Shown: positions 7,959 to 15,971, counted from the first letter of the stretch. The stretch is DNA of 32,360 nucleotides from Thermoplasmata archaeon (GCA_021817225.1 JAKAVR010000021.1:1-32360), one strand, 5' to 3'. Numbers and translations are program-made. The notes: generated by a model not told the origin, from the sequence alone.

Positions 7959-9827
7959 TCAGAAGAGCCTTTCCTCGGGCCACTTCAGGGGGGATGTCTC
8001 CTCGTCTGCGGGCCTCACAATGACGTATCTCGTTCTTTCGGGAACTGGCACCGATTTCTTCGAATGACCTTTGATTGAGGACAGAGTCCTGGCACCAAGC
8101 CTGAGCTTGTCGGAGAAGCGAAGCAGCTCAACGCGGAAGCATCCTGACATGTACTCTCTCGGCTCCAGCTGCCTCCCATCCACACAGACTGCCGGTGCGG
8201 GTTTGCCATCGATCCTCGGGACCGCTTCATAAAGAAGTGAAGACATCTTCTTTGCCTTTATGAGCAGGCGGACAGATTTTCTCTCTGATACGGCAGCGAA
8301 GTGCCACGATGCCCTGCTTCCTTTCATTGCATACAGGTCGCCCCCGTATTTCACAGTGACCAGGTTTTCCGCTTTGATGCGCATCATTGACGCTCCGGAT
8401 ACCTCCACATCTCCTGAGAAAGCAGCTTCCTCTTCTCCCGCAACTACATCGATGCCGACTACAAACTCGTCAGCCCCCAAGTACTCAGTGGTGAAGTTGT
8501 ATCCGGTTCTTCTCCTGCTACCCGGGTTACGTTGCGCCATGATGGTTTTCGGATTAGAAGAGTAAAATGAGGCAATATGCGGGAAAGCAATGCCCTCTCC
8601 GCTGTTTATGACTTCAAGCCCATTCCTCTTGAGTGTGAAGGAAGGCGATCTGCCGTTTCTTTCGAACCACACGGGTGAGCTCCATGCCCGGTGCCCATCT
8701 TTCTGCAGGACTCTGAGATAGTACCAAGTGACTCCCGGGCCCGGTCTGTCCGTGATCTCGGCTGCGAATGAGGAGGATTTCGGAGCCCACCTTGCAGCAA
8801 CCCCGTTGTTCTTGACTAGCTCAACTCTGTTCAGTGTTCCCTCCCCCTTCACTTTGATGCTTATGTGTGCAATGTCGCTGTTGCCGGCCAGCAGTTCGGA
8901 ACCCATTACTCTGCCATTTACGGTGAAATCGACAATTATTCTGGCACCGGTAGTTGCATAGCACCTCTTCTCTGCTATGGCGCCGAATATTGCATCCCTG
9001 CTGAGTTCGGGGGCGATTACAGCAGTCAGGCCTCGTGTATTGGCTGTGTCTGTTGATATGTAGTCCGCTGCGCTCCTTCCAATAGGGTTGCTTCCGACAT
9101 TCTGACCCTCCACGAAGTTCTTCTTCCTCCTGTTACCGAAGGTTCTTTCGCCCGGATGACCGTCATGGCTGTCCCCTCCACCTATGAAACCAAGCCTGTA
9201 GCCTCTGTTGAGCGCATCTCTTACATATCTGTCCGGCAGCACATCGGAAATACCATGATCGATATCTGTATCGGGAGATTCAAAGTTGCCCCACAGCGAT
9301 GTTATCTCGGTGACCGGCTGGAACACAGTGCTGTGGTAGTTCCAGTCATATGGCATCTGGGAGACGCCTACGTGATGCGGCACTGTGATAATGTCTCCTC
9401 CCTTCCCTTCCAGGTATTTCCAGAGGGTCGTCGGTACCATCCAGTCTGCTGGCTGGGACGGTGACCAGAGAGCCATTTTGGGAAGTTCACCGTTGCCTGA
9501 GTCACCGTGCCTGCATTTGATGAGCTTCCCGGAATCGCCTGAGAAATATATGTTCTGGTGTCCGTACTTGGCAGAAGTCCATTCATAGCCCAGTATGGTG
9601 GCAAACTTCCCGTTGACATTTGACTCGTTTGTGGCATCTACTATCGCCTTCCACTCCTCGCTGGAAAGATTCAGATCGTGATCGGTCAGTGTGGCGAAGT
9701 CCAGTTTCCCATACTTCATTGCATTGGCATAGTATTCAATCGGGTCTATGGAAGGAAAATCGGTATCTTTCCAATAGCACTCAGAATACCCGGAATGGCC
9801 GTGCGGGTCACCCCAGTAGATATTCAT
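7959..9827 (-). CDS. PHP-type metallohydrolase (DUF3604 / CehA-McbA-like)
   Basis: A 622-residue protein whose first part has the PHP metal-binding series: HGH (9-11) in WGDPHGHSGYSE, LTDHD (47-51), the Glu of GYEWTS (82), PHH (150-152), and GGGDSHDGHPG (216-226). The remaining ~300 residues look like beta-rich domains (for example LNRVELVKNNG and WYYLRVLQKDG), as in the DUF3604/CehA-McbA group of metal-dependent hydrolases. There is no signal peptide. ATG 9827 is preferred because the WGD segment follows at once; ATG 9833 is also possible. It is the first gene of a two-gene unit with amidase-like paralogue 1 and faces amidase-like paralogue 2 across a shared promoter region. The substrate is unknown; a role on muropeptides is suggested only by the neighbours. 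Confidence 0.8.
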   Translation of the reverse strand: MNIYWGDPHGHSGYSECYWKDTDFPSIDPIEYYANAMKYGKLDFATLTDHDLNLSSEEWKAIVDATNESNVNGKFATILGYEWTSAKYGHQNIYFSGDSGKLIKCRHGDSGNGELPKMALWSPSQPADWMVPTTLWKYLEGKGGDIITVPHHVGVSQMPYDWNYHSTVFQPVTEITSLWGNFESPDTDIDHGISDVLPDRYVRDALNRGYRLGFIGGGDSHDGHPGERTFGNRRKKNFVEGQNVGSNPIGRSAADYISTDTANTRGLTAVIAPELSRDAIFGAIAEKRCYATTGARIIVDFTVNGRVMGSELLAGNSDIAHISIKVKGEGTLNRVELVKNNGVAARWAPKSSSFAAEITDRPGPGVTWYYLRVLQKDGHRAWSSPVWFERNGRSPSFTLKRNGLEVINSGEGIAFPHIASFYSSNPKTIMAQRNPGSRRRTGYNFTTEYLGADEFVVGIDVVAGEEEAAFSGDVEVSGASMMRIKAENLVTVKYGGDLYAMKGSRASWHFAAVSERKSVRLLIKAKKMSSLLYEAVPRIDGKPAPAVCVDGRQLEPREYMSGCFRVELLRFSDKLRLGARTLSSIKGHSKKSVPVPERTRYVIVRPADEETSPLKWPEERLF

Positions 9828-9860
9828 AGCCATGCGCCAAAGATGTAACATTCCTGTACA

Positions 9861-9870
9861 TAATTGTATC
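9861..9870 (-). promoter_or_regulatory. TATA-like box for the PHP hydrolase gene
   Basis: GATACAATTA on the reverse strand lies about 32-38 bases before the candidate ATGs at 9833 and 9827. The 170 bases between the divergent PHP and amidase genes are the only sensible place for their control region. Confidence 0.35.
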
Positions 9871-9986
9871 ATCAGGGGCTGGAAAGAGGAATATTTTTCC
9901 CGAATCTGCGGCGTGCCCTTCGGGAGTTGTATAGTCTCCCCGGCAAATGATTTAGCCTTGCGCAGTATCTATGCACCACAAAGGAC

Positions 9987-9991
9987 GGAGG
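9987..9991 (+). promoter_or_regulatory. Shine-Dalgarno GGAGG deciding the amidase-like start
   Basis: A perfect GGAGG lies six bases before ATG 9998. This favours 9998 over the upstream in-frame ATG at 9971, and shows the locus mixes leadered and apparently leaderless genes. Confidence 0.7.
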
Positions 9992-9997
9992 ATTCAG

Positions 9998-11077
9998 ATG
10001 GCCAAGAGTCTGAGCTCGATGCTCGATGTTCTTATGAAACAGGGGATTGAGGACGGCATTTTCCCCGGTGGTGTCGCGCTTGTCACAAAGAAGGGGAAAA
10101 TCGAATATGAAGGTGCATTCGGCAATTCAATGATTACGCCGGAAAAGAGAACGCTTTCCTCCGACTCCATCTTTGATATGGCGTCTCTTACAAAGGTCGT
10201 TGCAACCACCACAGCTGCTCTCCAGCTTATCGAAGATGGCAAACTGACACTTGCAGACAAGGTTAGCGATCATTTTGATGAATACTCCGGAAATTGGACA
10301 AACAAGGAGGCCACGATCGAAGACCTGATGGCACACACTTCGGGATTTGCTGCAGTGTATCCCTTCCAGAACACTGCCAAGAACCAGGCGGAAGTTGTCA
10401 ACGTCATTTCATCCCTGCATGCGGCGCTTCAACGAATGTATGAACCCGGCACTGCAGAGGTGTACAGCGATATTGACTACATACTCCTTGGCAGGATAAT
10501 CGAGAAGATAACAGGCACAACCCTGGACGCATACTGCAGGGACCACATCTTCAAACCGCTCGGAATGAATGACACCTCTTTCAATCCTGACAGGAAACTT
10601 GAGAAACGGTTTGTGGCCACGGAGGTCTATCCTGACAGGTTATGCCTTGGAACAGTGCATGATGAGAATGCATATTTCATGGGCGGAGTGTCAGGTCATG
10701 CCGGACTGTTTTCCACCGCACTGGATATGCATCTATTCGCGAGTTCAATCCTCAGGCATGGCGCATATGAGGGAGGCAGCATACTTTCCACCTCTTCTGT
10801 TGAACAGATGATCAGGCAGCGCAGACCTGCAATCAATGGCACATTCGGCCTTGGCTGGCAGCTCAATACAGGAAGAAACATCGGACCCTTTGGAGATCTT
10901 TTTCCACCCGGCAGCTTCGGCCACACGGGCTTCACTGGAACAATGATATGGATGGACATTCCCTCGGGGGTCTGCTCAATACTGCTCACAAACAGGGTTC
11001 ACCCTTCACGCAACAGTCCCGGCATTCTGAGGTTCAGGAGGCTCTTCAACAACATAGTTGCGAGTTTCCTACTGTAA
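9998..11077 (+). CDS. Serine beta-lactamase-fold hydrolase, AmiE/YbbE-like paralogue 2 (probable MurNAc-L-Ala amidase)
   Basis: A 359-residue PF00144-fold protein. Catalytic motifs are SLTK (63-66), YSD (156-158) and HTG within GHTGFTGT (308-315). It carries HDENA (221-225) followed by GGVSGHAGLFSTA (229-241), the signature I associate with the B. subtilis AmiE/YbbE group found in muropeptide-rescue clusters. No signal peptide is present, so it would act on imported muropeptides, releasing the stem peptide from the MurNAc lactyl group before phosphorylation by AnmK. It is divergent from the PHP/paralogue-1 pair and convergent with nagA. Family membership is seen in the sequence; amidase function follows from family and context, and an esterase remains possible. 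Confidence 0.82.
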   Translation: MAKSLSSMLDVLMKQGIEDGIFPGGVALVTKKGKIEYEGAFGNSMITPEKRTLSSDSIFDMASLTKVVATTTAALQLIEDGKLTLADKVSDHFDEYSGNWTNKEATIEDLMAHTSGFAAVYPFQNTAKNQAEVVNVISSLHAALQRMYEPGTAEVYSDIDYILLGRIIEKITGTTLDAYCRDHIFKPLGMNDTSFNPDRKLEKRFVATEVYPDRLCLGTVHDENAYFMGGVSGHAGLFSTALDMHLFASSILRHGAYEGGSILSTSSVEQMIRQRRPAINGTFGLGWQLNTGRNIGPFGDLFPPGSFGHTGFTGTMIWMDIPSGVCSILLTNRVHPSRNSPGILRFRRLFNNIVASFLL

Positions 11078-11128
11078 ACAACACGTGTGCCGTCCAGCAA
11101 TCGTCCGGGCATGTTCCCCGTGCGCCGC

Positions 11129-12241
11129 TTACCCTGTGCCGTACACTTCCTTTCCCAGCACGTACGTCTCTTTCACTTCAAGTGATGGTGACAAGAGGAC
11201 AAGATCGGCCCGTTTCCCCTCCTCAATTGAGCCCCTGTCGTTAAGGCCTATTGCACTTGCAGGGTTTGCAGTGGCCATGGGGACTGCATGCTCAAGCCCG
11301 ATCCCTGCAAAACGCATTATGTTCCCCAGAGCCCTGTCCATAGTCAGGGTGCTTCCTGCAAGAGTGCCATCCCTCAAGCTGGCCACGCCATCTTTCACAT
11401 TGAAGTCAAACGCTTCAGTGTGGAATTCGCCATCGCCGCTGTTTTGCGCTTTTATCCCGTCAGTCACCAGGATAATCTTGTCTGCAGGTTTCATCCTTGT
11501 TAGTATTCGTGCCGCAGCGGGAGAGACGTGGATGCCATCTGCGATGAGTTCGCAGTACACGCTGTCTTCGGTCAAAGCCGCTCCAACGACCCCCGGCTTT
11601 CTGTGATGCAGCCCCGTCATTGCGTTATAGGTGTGATTCACAATTGTCACCCCTCTTTCGAACGACCTCAAAGCAGTCTCTAAATTCGCCGCGGTGTGAC
11701 CTATTGATGTCCTGATGGAATGCTCTCTGCAGTAGTCTATGAATTCCATCGCTCCGGGGAGTTCGGGGGCCAGTGTGACAAGCCCGATGCCGCCGTCTGT
11801 AATCCGGCTGTATTCCTTCAGCTCTTCTATGCTTGGCGGGCGCATGAATTCCGGGTTCTGTGCACCCTTCATCTCCCTGCTGAGGAAAGGTCCCTCCAGA
11901 TGAATCGAGCATGGGTCGGCTCCCTCTGCGCTTTCAGTCATCCAGTTCCTCAGCGCGACCAATATTGTCGTCATTGGTGCCGAAGCAAGAGTTGGCATGA
12001 AAGTTGTAACACCGTTCATGACGAGGCACTTCGAAATTCGTGAAATCGCATTCTTGTTGTCCAGGAAGTCAAAATTGCAGCTACCGTGAAGATGTATGTC
12101 TATGAAACCGGGCAGAAGGAGCCTCTTTCCCTCCTTCTTTTCCGAAGTGATTTCGACTCCTGTTATCTTGCCTCCATGGGCTTCCACAGAACCGTACATG
12201 AGAGATCCGTTGCTGAAGACGTTCACATCATCAATTATCAA
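11129..12241 (-). CDS. nagA: N-acetylglucosamine-6-phosphate deacetylase
   Basis: NagA converts GlcNAc-6-P to glucosamine-6-P and acetate in the cytoplasm. The 370 residues match the family length (E. coli 382). Visible features are the metal site HLH (50-52) in GFIDIHLHG, the metal-ligand Glu in HLEGPFLS (E116), His of IGHTAAN (H182), His of VNHTYNAM (H203), and catalytic Asp in LVTDGI (D261). The start is TTG at 12241 with a GGGG about ten bases upstream. It lies 50 bases downstream of the NlpC/P60 gene on the same strand, so both probably share a transcript. In this locus its substrate would come from MurQ, and its product would feed NagB. Confidence 0.95.
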   Translation of the reverse strand: MIIDDVNVFSNGSLMYGSVEAHGGKITGVEITSEKKEGKRLLLPGFIDIHLHGSCNFDFLDNKNAISRISKCLVMNGVTTFMPTLASAPMTTILVALRNWMTESAEGADPCSIHLEGPFLSREMKGAQNPEFMRPPSIEELKEYSRITDGGIGLVTLAPELPGAMEFIDYCREHSIRTSIGHTAANLETALRSFERGVTIVNHTYNAMTGLHHRKPGVVGAALTEDSVYCELIADGIHVSPAAARILTRMKPADKIILVTDGIKAQNSGDGEFHTEAFDFNVKDGVASLRDGTLAGSTLTMDRALGNIMRFAGIGLEHAVPMATANPASAIGLNDRGSIEEGKRADLVLLSPSLEVKETYVLGKEVYGTG

Positions 12242-12291
12242 TCAACCAGTCCCCGTGAATTCCGGTGCATGTCTTCCTCAGCAGTTGAAAG

Positions 12292-13006
12292 TCAATCCTC
12301 ATTCTCAGTCTCCTTTCCCAAGCCTTCAATTCGCCTGATTGAGGTAATGGTCTCCCTCAGGCGCCTGGCATATGCGCTTTTCTGTAGCATATCTGTTATG
12401 CTCACTCGCTGACCATGGAGATTTGCGTGTATCATCAGACCTCCGCCCTTGCATAAGCCGACATGACCGGGAAAGAAGATGAGATCTGCTGGTCCGCACT
12501 CCTCTATGCCTGGGACATGCGTTCCAACCTTCTCCTGGTTTCCTGAATTCCTCGGCAGTATCCTCCCGCTGAAGGAGAAGATTCTCTGAACAAGGCCAGA
12601 GCTGTCAATTCCAAACTCAATCACACCCCCCCAAAGGTACGGAACACCAAGGTATTGTTCAGCAAGCTTCAGAGGGTTGAGTCTGAATCCCATCGGTCTG
12701 TAATAGCCATCCGGGATTTCCACTTCAAATATATCGTCATTTGTCAACAGAGAACCCGCCGGAAGTCTCAGATCGCCAATCCTAAAGGTTATGGCTATCT
12801 TGAATCCTGCCCCCCCGGCTACATTCCCCAAGGCCATTTCTCAACATGTAGCCGGTATAGCCGTCCGGGAGAATGTCCTTGGCAAAGTCGTCCTCTTCCC
12901 GGATAACTTCGACCACCTGCCCATAAACTGCATGGTCGACCCTTTCTGATCGGAACTGTGGTTCAGACATGAGATCGGCCATACCAACAGAAACCCTTAC
13001 AGCCAT
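12292..13006 (-). pseudogene. NlpC/P60 endopeptidase with SH3-like domains, frameshifted and lacking the catalytic Cys
   Basis: Two overlapping reverse frames together make one YkfC-like protein: an N-terminal SH3-like domain (MAVRVSVGMADL to DGYTGYMLRNGLG), then in the next frame a second SH3-like part (AGFKIAITFRIGDLRLPAGS) and the NlpC/P60 domain (YLGVPYLWGG). Removing one base from the G7 run (C7 on the forward strand, 12810-12816) restores an ORF of about 237 residues. The family's catalytic Cys in D-C-S-G is Ser here: GIDSSG, codon AGC at 12601-12603. The His of GHVGL and the second His of MIHA are kept, twelve residues apart as in YkfC. YkfC-type enzymes cut gamma-D-Glu-diamino-acid bonds of murein peptides. 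Either the gene is decaying, or the frameshift is a sequencing error and only the Ser change is real. ATG 13006 best fits the TATA spacing; 13012 is possible. Confidence 0.8.
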
Positions 13007-13030
13007 TTTCATCCGTCGATGAGCTGTCCG

Positions 13031-13040
13031 ATAATTACCA
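13031..13040 (-). promoter_or_regulatory. TATA-like box for the NlpC/P60-nagA unit
   Basis: TGGTAATTAT on the reverse strand ends about 25 bases before ATG 13006 and has no Shine-Dalgarno after it. It lies in the 73-base gap shared with the divergent murQ gene. Confidence 0.4.
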
Positions 13041-13085
13041 TTTGCGGTTCAGTGTCTGGACAACAATCAAAATGTATCACCTCAA

Positions 13086-13967
13086 ATGATCTGTTCAAAG
13101 ATGGCCGGGTCAGCGTCGGGAACAAAGGGCATTTCGACCGAAATGCAGAATGCAAGGACAAGGGATTTGAGCAGCATGTCCACGGAAGAAATCATGAGAG
13201 CCATCAACGAGGAGGATTTCACAGTCCCTTCAGCTGTCAGGGAGGCGCTGCCTGATATCTGCCGGGCAGCAGAGGCAGTTTCTGCAGCCGTGAACTCGGG
13301 CAACAGGATATTTCTTCTGGGTGCGGGAACAAGTGGAAGAATCGCTGCTCTTGATGCGGCTGAGCTGCCACCCACATTCGGTTTCCCGCGGAGTCAGTTC
13401 AAGGCGATTATGGCCGGAGGCACAAAGGCATACCTCAGGGCGGTTGAAGGGGCCGAAGACAGCACGAGCGATGCACCTGAGAGGCTGAAGCGGGGAAGAC
13501 TCAGTTCGGGAGATGCTGTGATTGGTATCACTGCATCGGGCAGAACACCATTCGTCATTGCCGGATTGAAATACGCTCAAACAAAGGGAAGCAGGACAAT
13601 ATGCATCACATCGAACAAGGGTTCTGAAATCACCAGGGTCGCGGACATAGCAATTGTGGTCGAGACAGGAGCTGAGGTCATAACAGGCAGCACAAGGATG
13701 AAGGCTGGAACTGCCCAGAAGCTTGTTCTCAACATGATAAGCACATTTGCAGGGATCAGGGCAGGAAGGGTCGTCGGCAACAACATGGTCGGCATGAAGC
13801 CTTCAAACAAGAAACTCAGGTTCAGGGCAGTCGACATTGTTGTCAATGTGGCAAAATGTGGAAGAGCGGAGGCGACGAGGAGGCTTGAGGATTGCGACTA
13901 CGATATCGCGGCAGCAATAGCCGCCATCGGCCTGGGAAGGAACAAAGATCGTTCGAATCGCAAGTGA
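13086..13967 (+). CDS. murQ: N-acetylmuramic acid 6-phosphate etherase
   Basis: MurQ cleaves the D-lactyl ether of MurNAc-6-P, giving GlcNAc-6-P and D-lactate. The 293-residue protein has the SIS-domain signature GAGTSGRIAALDAAELPPTF (79-98), EGAEDS (121-126), ITASGRTPFVIAGL and the family hallmark TGSTRMKAGTAQKL (200-213). Glu93 and Glu124 stand 31 residues apart, as do the two catalytic glutamates I recall for E. coli MurQ (83 and 114). The N-terminal stretch STEMQNARTRDLSSMSTEEI matches MurQ starts, so the gene begins at ATG 13086 or at ATG 13101. The C-terminus is some 20 residues shorter than in E. coli. MurQ has no use outside murein catabolism, which makes it the clearest marker of the pathway. 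Confidence 0.96.
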   Translation: MICSKMAGSASGTKGISTEMQNARTRDLSSMSTEEIMRAINEEDFTVPSAVREALPDICRAAEAVSAAVNSGNRIFLLGAGTSGRIAALDAAELPPTFGFPRSQFKAIMAGGTKAYLRAVEGAEDSTSDAPERLKRGRLSSGDAVIGITASGRTPFVIAGLKYAQTKGSRTICITSNKGSEITRVADIAIVVETGAEVITGSTRMKAGTAQKLVLNMISTFAGIRAGRVVGNNMVGMKPSNKKLRFRAVDIVVNVAKCGRAEATRRLEDCDYDIAAAIAAIGLGRNKDRSNRK

Positions 13968-14007
13968 TCGTAGACACATCCAAACAAACTGCGGTTCGGC
14001 AGTCAGG

Positions 14008-14020
14008 TTATTTTAAAATA
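14008..14020 (+). promoter_or_regulatory. TATA box of anmK
   Basis: TTATTTTAAAATA is an excellent archaeal TATA element, centred about 35 bases before the TTG start at 14050. It gives anmK its own promoter within the 82-base gap after murQ. Confidence 0.6.
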
Positions 14021-14049
14021 CGCAAAATCGCTGGACCTTTGGTGACCTG

Positions 14050-15162
14050 TTGAGAATATTTTCCTGCGTGTCGGGTACCTCATGCGACGGCATTTCATGG
14101 GCTTTGGTGGACGTATCAGAAAAAAAGGGGAAGATCGTCTTCGATCTTTCAAGGAAGGGAAACAGTGACTATGCCGTTGAATTGAAACGCTCCCTGCTTG
14201 AAACAGCCAACTCCGGAAAGACCGGTCTCCAGGAGCTCTGCGACATGCACTGGTCAATTGGAAAGCACCTTGTCCGTATAGCCAGGAGGCTTCCTTCAGG
14301 CATTGATGCAGCGGTGTTTTCGGGGCACACGATTTACCATACCGAGCAGGTTGGGAAAACAGGAATGGGGACCTTTCAGATTGGGGCAGTTGAACCACTT
14401 TCCTTGTTCCTTGAGGTGCCTGTGCTTCGGGATATGCGCTCCACCGATGTAGCAGCAGGCGGAATGGGGGCCCCCCTGGTTCCCAGGGCAGATGAATTGA
14501 TGTTTGGCCGGGGCTCAGCCGTGCTCAACATGGGAGGCATAGCAAACCTGACCCTATTGGGGTCCAGGACCACGGGCTTTGACACTGGACCCGGAAACAT
14601 GTTGATCGACGAGGCCTCACGCCTCTTGTTTGGAAAGGAGTTCGACAGGAACGGTTCTATAGCCAGGTCGGGGAAGCAGGACGCCAGAATCCTCTCTTCC
14701 CTGCTCAAAGATCCTTTTGTGAATTCAAGACCGCCCAAGTCCTGCGGGAGGGAGAGATACGGGACTGGTTTTCTTCACAGGATTGTGAAGCGCGCCTCAA
14801 GTCTCGGTATAAGGAATGAGGACATTATGGCCACACTTACTGAATTCACAGTGAGGAGTATTTTGAGAAACATGGGGCGATTTGCCCCGGGCTACAGGAA
14901 GCTGATTTGTGCGGGTGGAGGTGCCTACAACACCTATCTCATGGAGCGAATGGCAGAACTCTTTGATGGCAAAGTGTACATTTCGGACGAGTTCGGGGTT
15001 CCGCGCGACTCAAGGGAGTCGATCGCTTTTGCGCTCCTCTGTTACCTCTCGCTTCAGCTCAAAGCATCCAACTCGGACGCGACCGGGGCGAAGAAGAAAT
15101 TGCCGCTAGGCAGCGTGACAGTCCACGGTTTCGTTGGAGAGCCCGCGAGCATCATGCGGTGA
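14050..15162 (+). CDS. anmK: Anhydro-N-acetylmuramic acid kinase
   Basis: AnmK opens the 1,6-anhydro ring of anhydro-MurNAc with water while phosphorylating it with ATP, giving MurNAc-6-P for MurQ. The 370 residues match E. coli AnmK (369). The N-terminal phosphate loop is SGTSCDGI (8-15). GHTIYH (92-97), DMRSTDVAAGGMGAPLVP (128-145) and GFDTGPGNMLID (176-187) are family landmarks, with D178 equivalent to the catalytic Asp of E. coli. The nucleotide-binding CAGGGAYNTYLMERM follows near the C-terminus. The start is TTG, with GGTGA five bases upstream. Its presence implies that the cell receives anhydro-muropeptides, the products of lytic transglycosylases. I see no broken motif. Confidence 0.96.
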   Translation: MRIFSCVSGTSCDGISWALVDVSEKKGKIVFDLSRKGNSDYAVELKRSLLETANSGKTGLQELCDMHWSIGKHLVRIARRLPSGIDAAVFSGHTIYHTEQVGKTGMGTFQIGAVEPLSLFLEVPVLRDMRSTDVAAGGMGAPLVPRADELMFGRGSAVLNMGGIANLTLLGSRTTGFDTGPGNMLIDEASRLLFGKEFDRNGSIARSGKQDARILSSLLKDPFVNSRPPKSCGRERYGTGFLHRIVKRASSLGIRNEDIMATLTEFTVRSILRNMGRFAPGYRKLICAGGGAYNTYLMERMAELFDGKVYISDEFGVPRDSRESIAFALLCYLSLQLKASNSDATGAKKKLPLGSVTVHGFVGEPASIMR

Positions 15163-15180
15163 ACACAGCGGCGTAGGCGA

Positions 15181-15195
15181 ATTATTTTCTATTAT
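15181..15195 (+). promoter_or_regulatory. TATA box of nagB
   Basis: ATTATTTTCTATTAT is centred about 28 bases before the ATG at 15216, with no ribosome binding site between, as for a leaderless archaeal gene. Confidence 0.55.
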
Positions 15196-15215
15196 CCTCA
15201 TCATCGGTCCCAACG

Positions 15216-15971
15216 ATGAGAAGCAAAAGAGTCGGCGGCCTGACAGTTGAAGTCTACAGGGACATGCGTGAACTCATCAATGCCGCTGCTGAGTTGCTGT
15301 TCAGCCAGCTCCGGTCCAAGAAAGAATCGGTTATAGGGCTGGCGACGGGCTCAACATTTCTGCCTTTCTATGCGTACGTTTCGGCCAACTACCGGAAAGA
15401 AGGCATCAGCTTCAGAGATGCCGTGACTTTCAACCTTGACGAATATTACCCAATCGCGAATGAGGACAGCAATTCATACCATTCATACATGACAGCCAAC
15501 TTATTCTCGAAAATAGATATTCAGGCAGCAAATGTCCACATCCCAGATGGATCGGCCGTGAATCCAGACCTCGAAGTCATGGAATATGAGGGAGCGATAC
15601 TCAGGGCGGGCGGGATCGACCTCCAGTTTCTTGGAATCGGGCGCAACGGGCACATCGGCTTCAACGAGCCCGGGACCTCGTTTGAAAGCAGAACCCATGT
15701 CACCAGTCTGACCGATTCCACTCTTGCTGCAAACAGGCCCTTCTTCCCCGATTCGGGCTCACCGATGCCGGTCAAGGCAATCACTATGGGCATTGCGACC
15801 ATTCTTTCTGCTCACAGATTGGTGCTCCTCGCCTTCGGGAAAACGAAATCCGATGCATTATACGCCGCTTTGAATGGTCCTGTTACAAAGGAGGTCCCTG
15901 CCTCGGTCCTTCGGAAGCATGGAAAGGCGACTTTCATGGTGGACGAGGACGCTCTCGGGGAAATGTTCTGA
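15216..15971 (+). CDS. nagB: Glucosamine-6-phosphate deaminase
   Basis: NagB isomerises and deaminates glucosamine-6-P to fructose-6-P and ammonia, the step that brings amino-sugar carbon into central metabolism. At 251 residues it matches the shorter Bacillus-type enzymes rather than the 266-residue E. coli form with its allosteric tail. Key segments are the phosphate-binding LATGSTFLPFY (42-52), the catalytic Asp in FNLDEYYP (D75), and GIGRNGHIGFNEPG (140-153) with H146 and E151. It has its own TATA-type promoter and closes the muropeptide locus; the next gene belongs to sugar-nucleotide synthesis. Confidence 0.95.
   Translation: MRSKRVGGLTVEVYRDMRELINAAAELLFSQLRSKKESVIGLATGSTFLPFYAYVSANYRKEGISFRDAVTFNLDEYYPIANEDSNSYHSYMTANLFSKIDIQAANVHIPDGSAVNPDLEVMEYEGAILRAGGIDLQFLGIGRNGHIGFNEPGTSFESRTHVTSLTDSTLAANRPFFPDSGSPMPVKAITMGIATILSAHRLVLLAFGKTKSDALYAALNGPVTKEVPASVLRKHGKATFMVDEDALGEMF

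Noticed and set aside
13940-13965. GTTCGAATC resembling a tRNA T-loop
   Set aside because: It lies in the 3' end of murQ, and no acceptor, D or anticodon stem can be formed around it.
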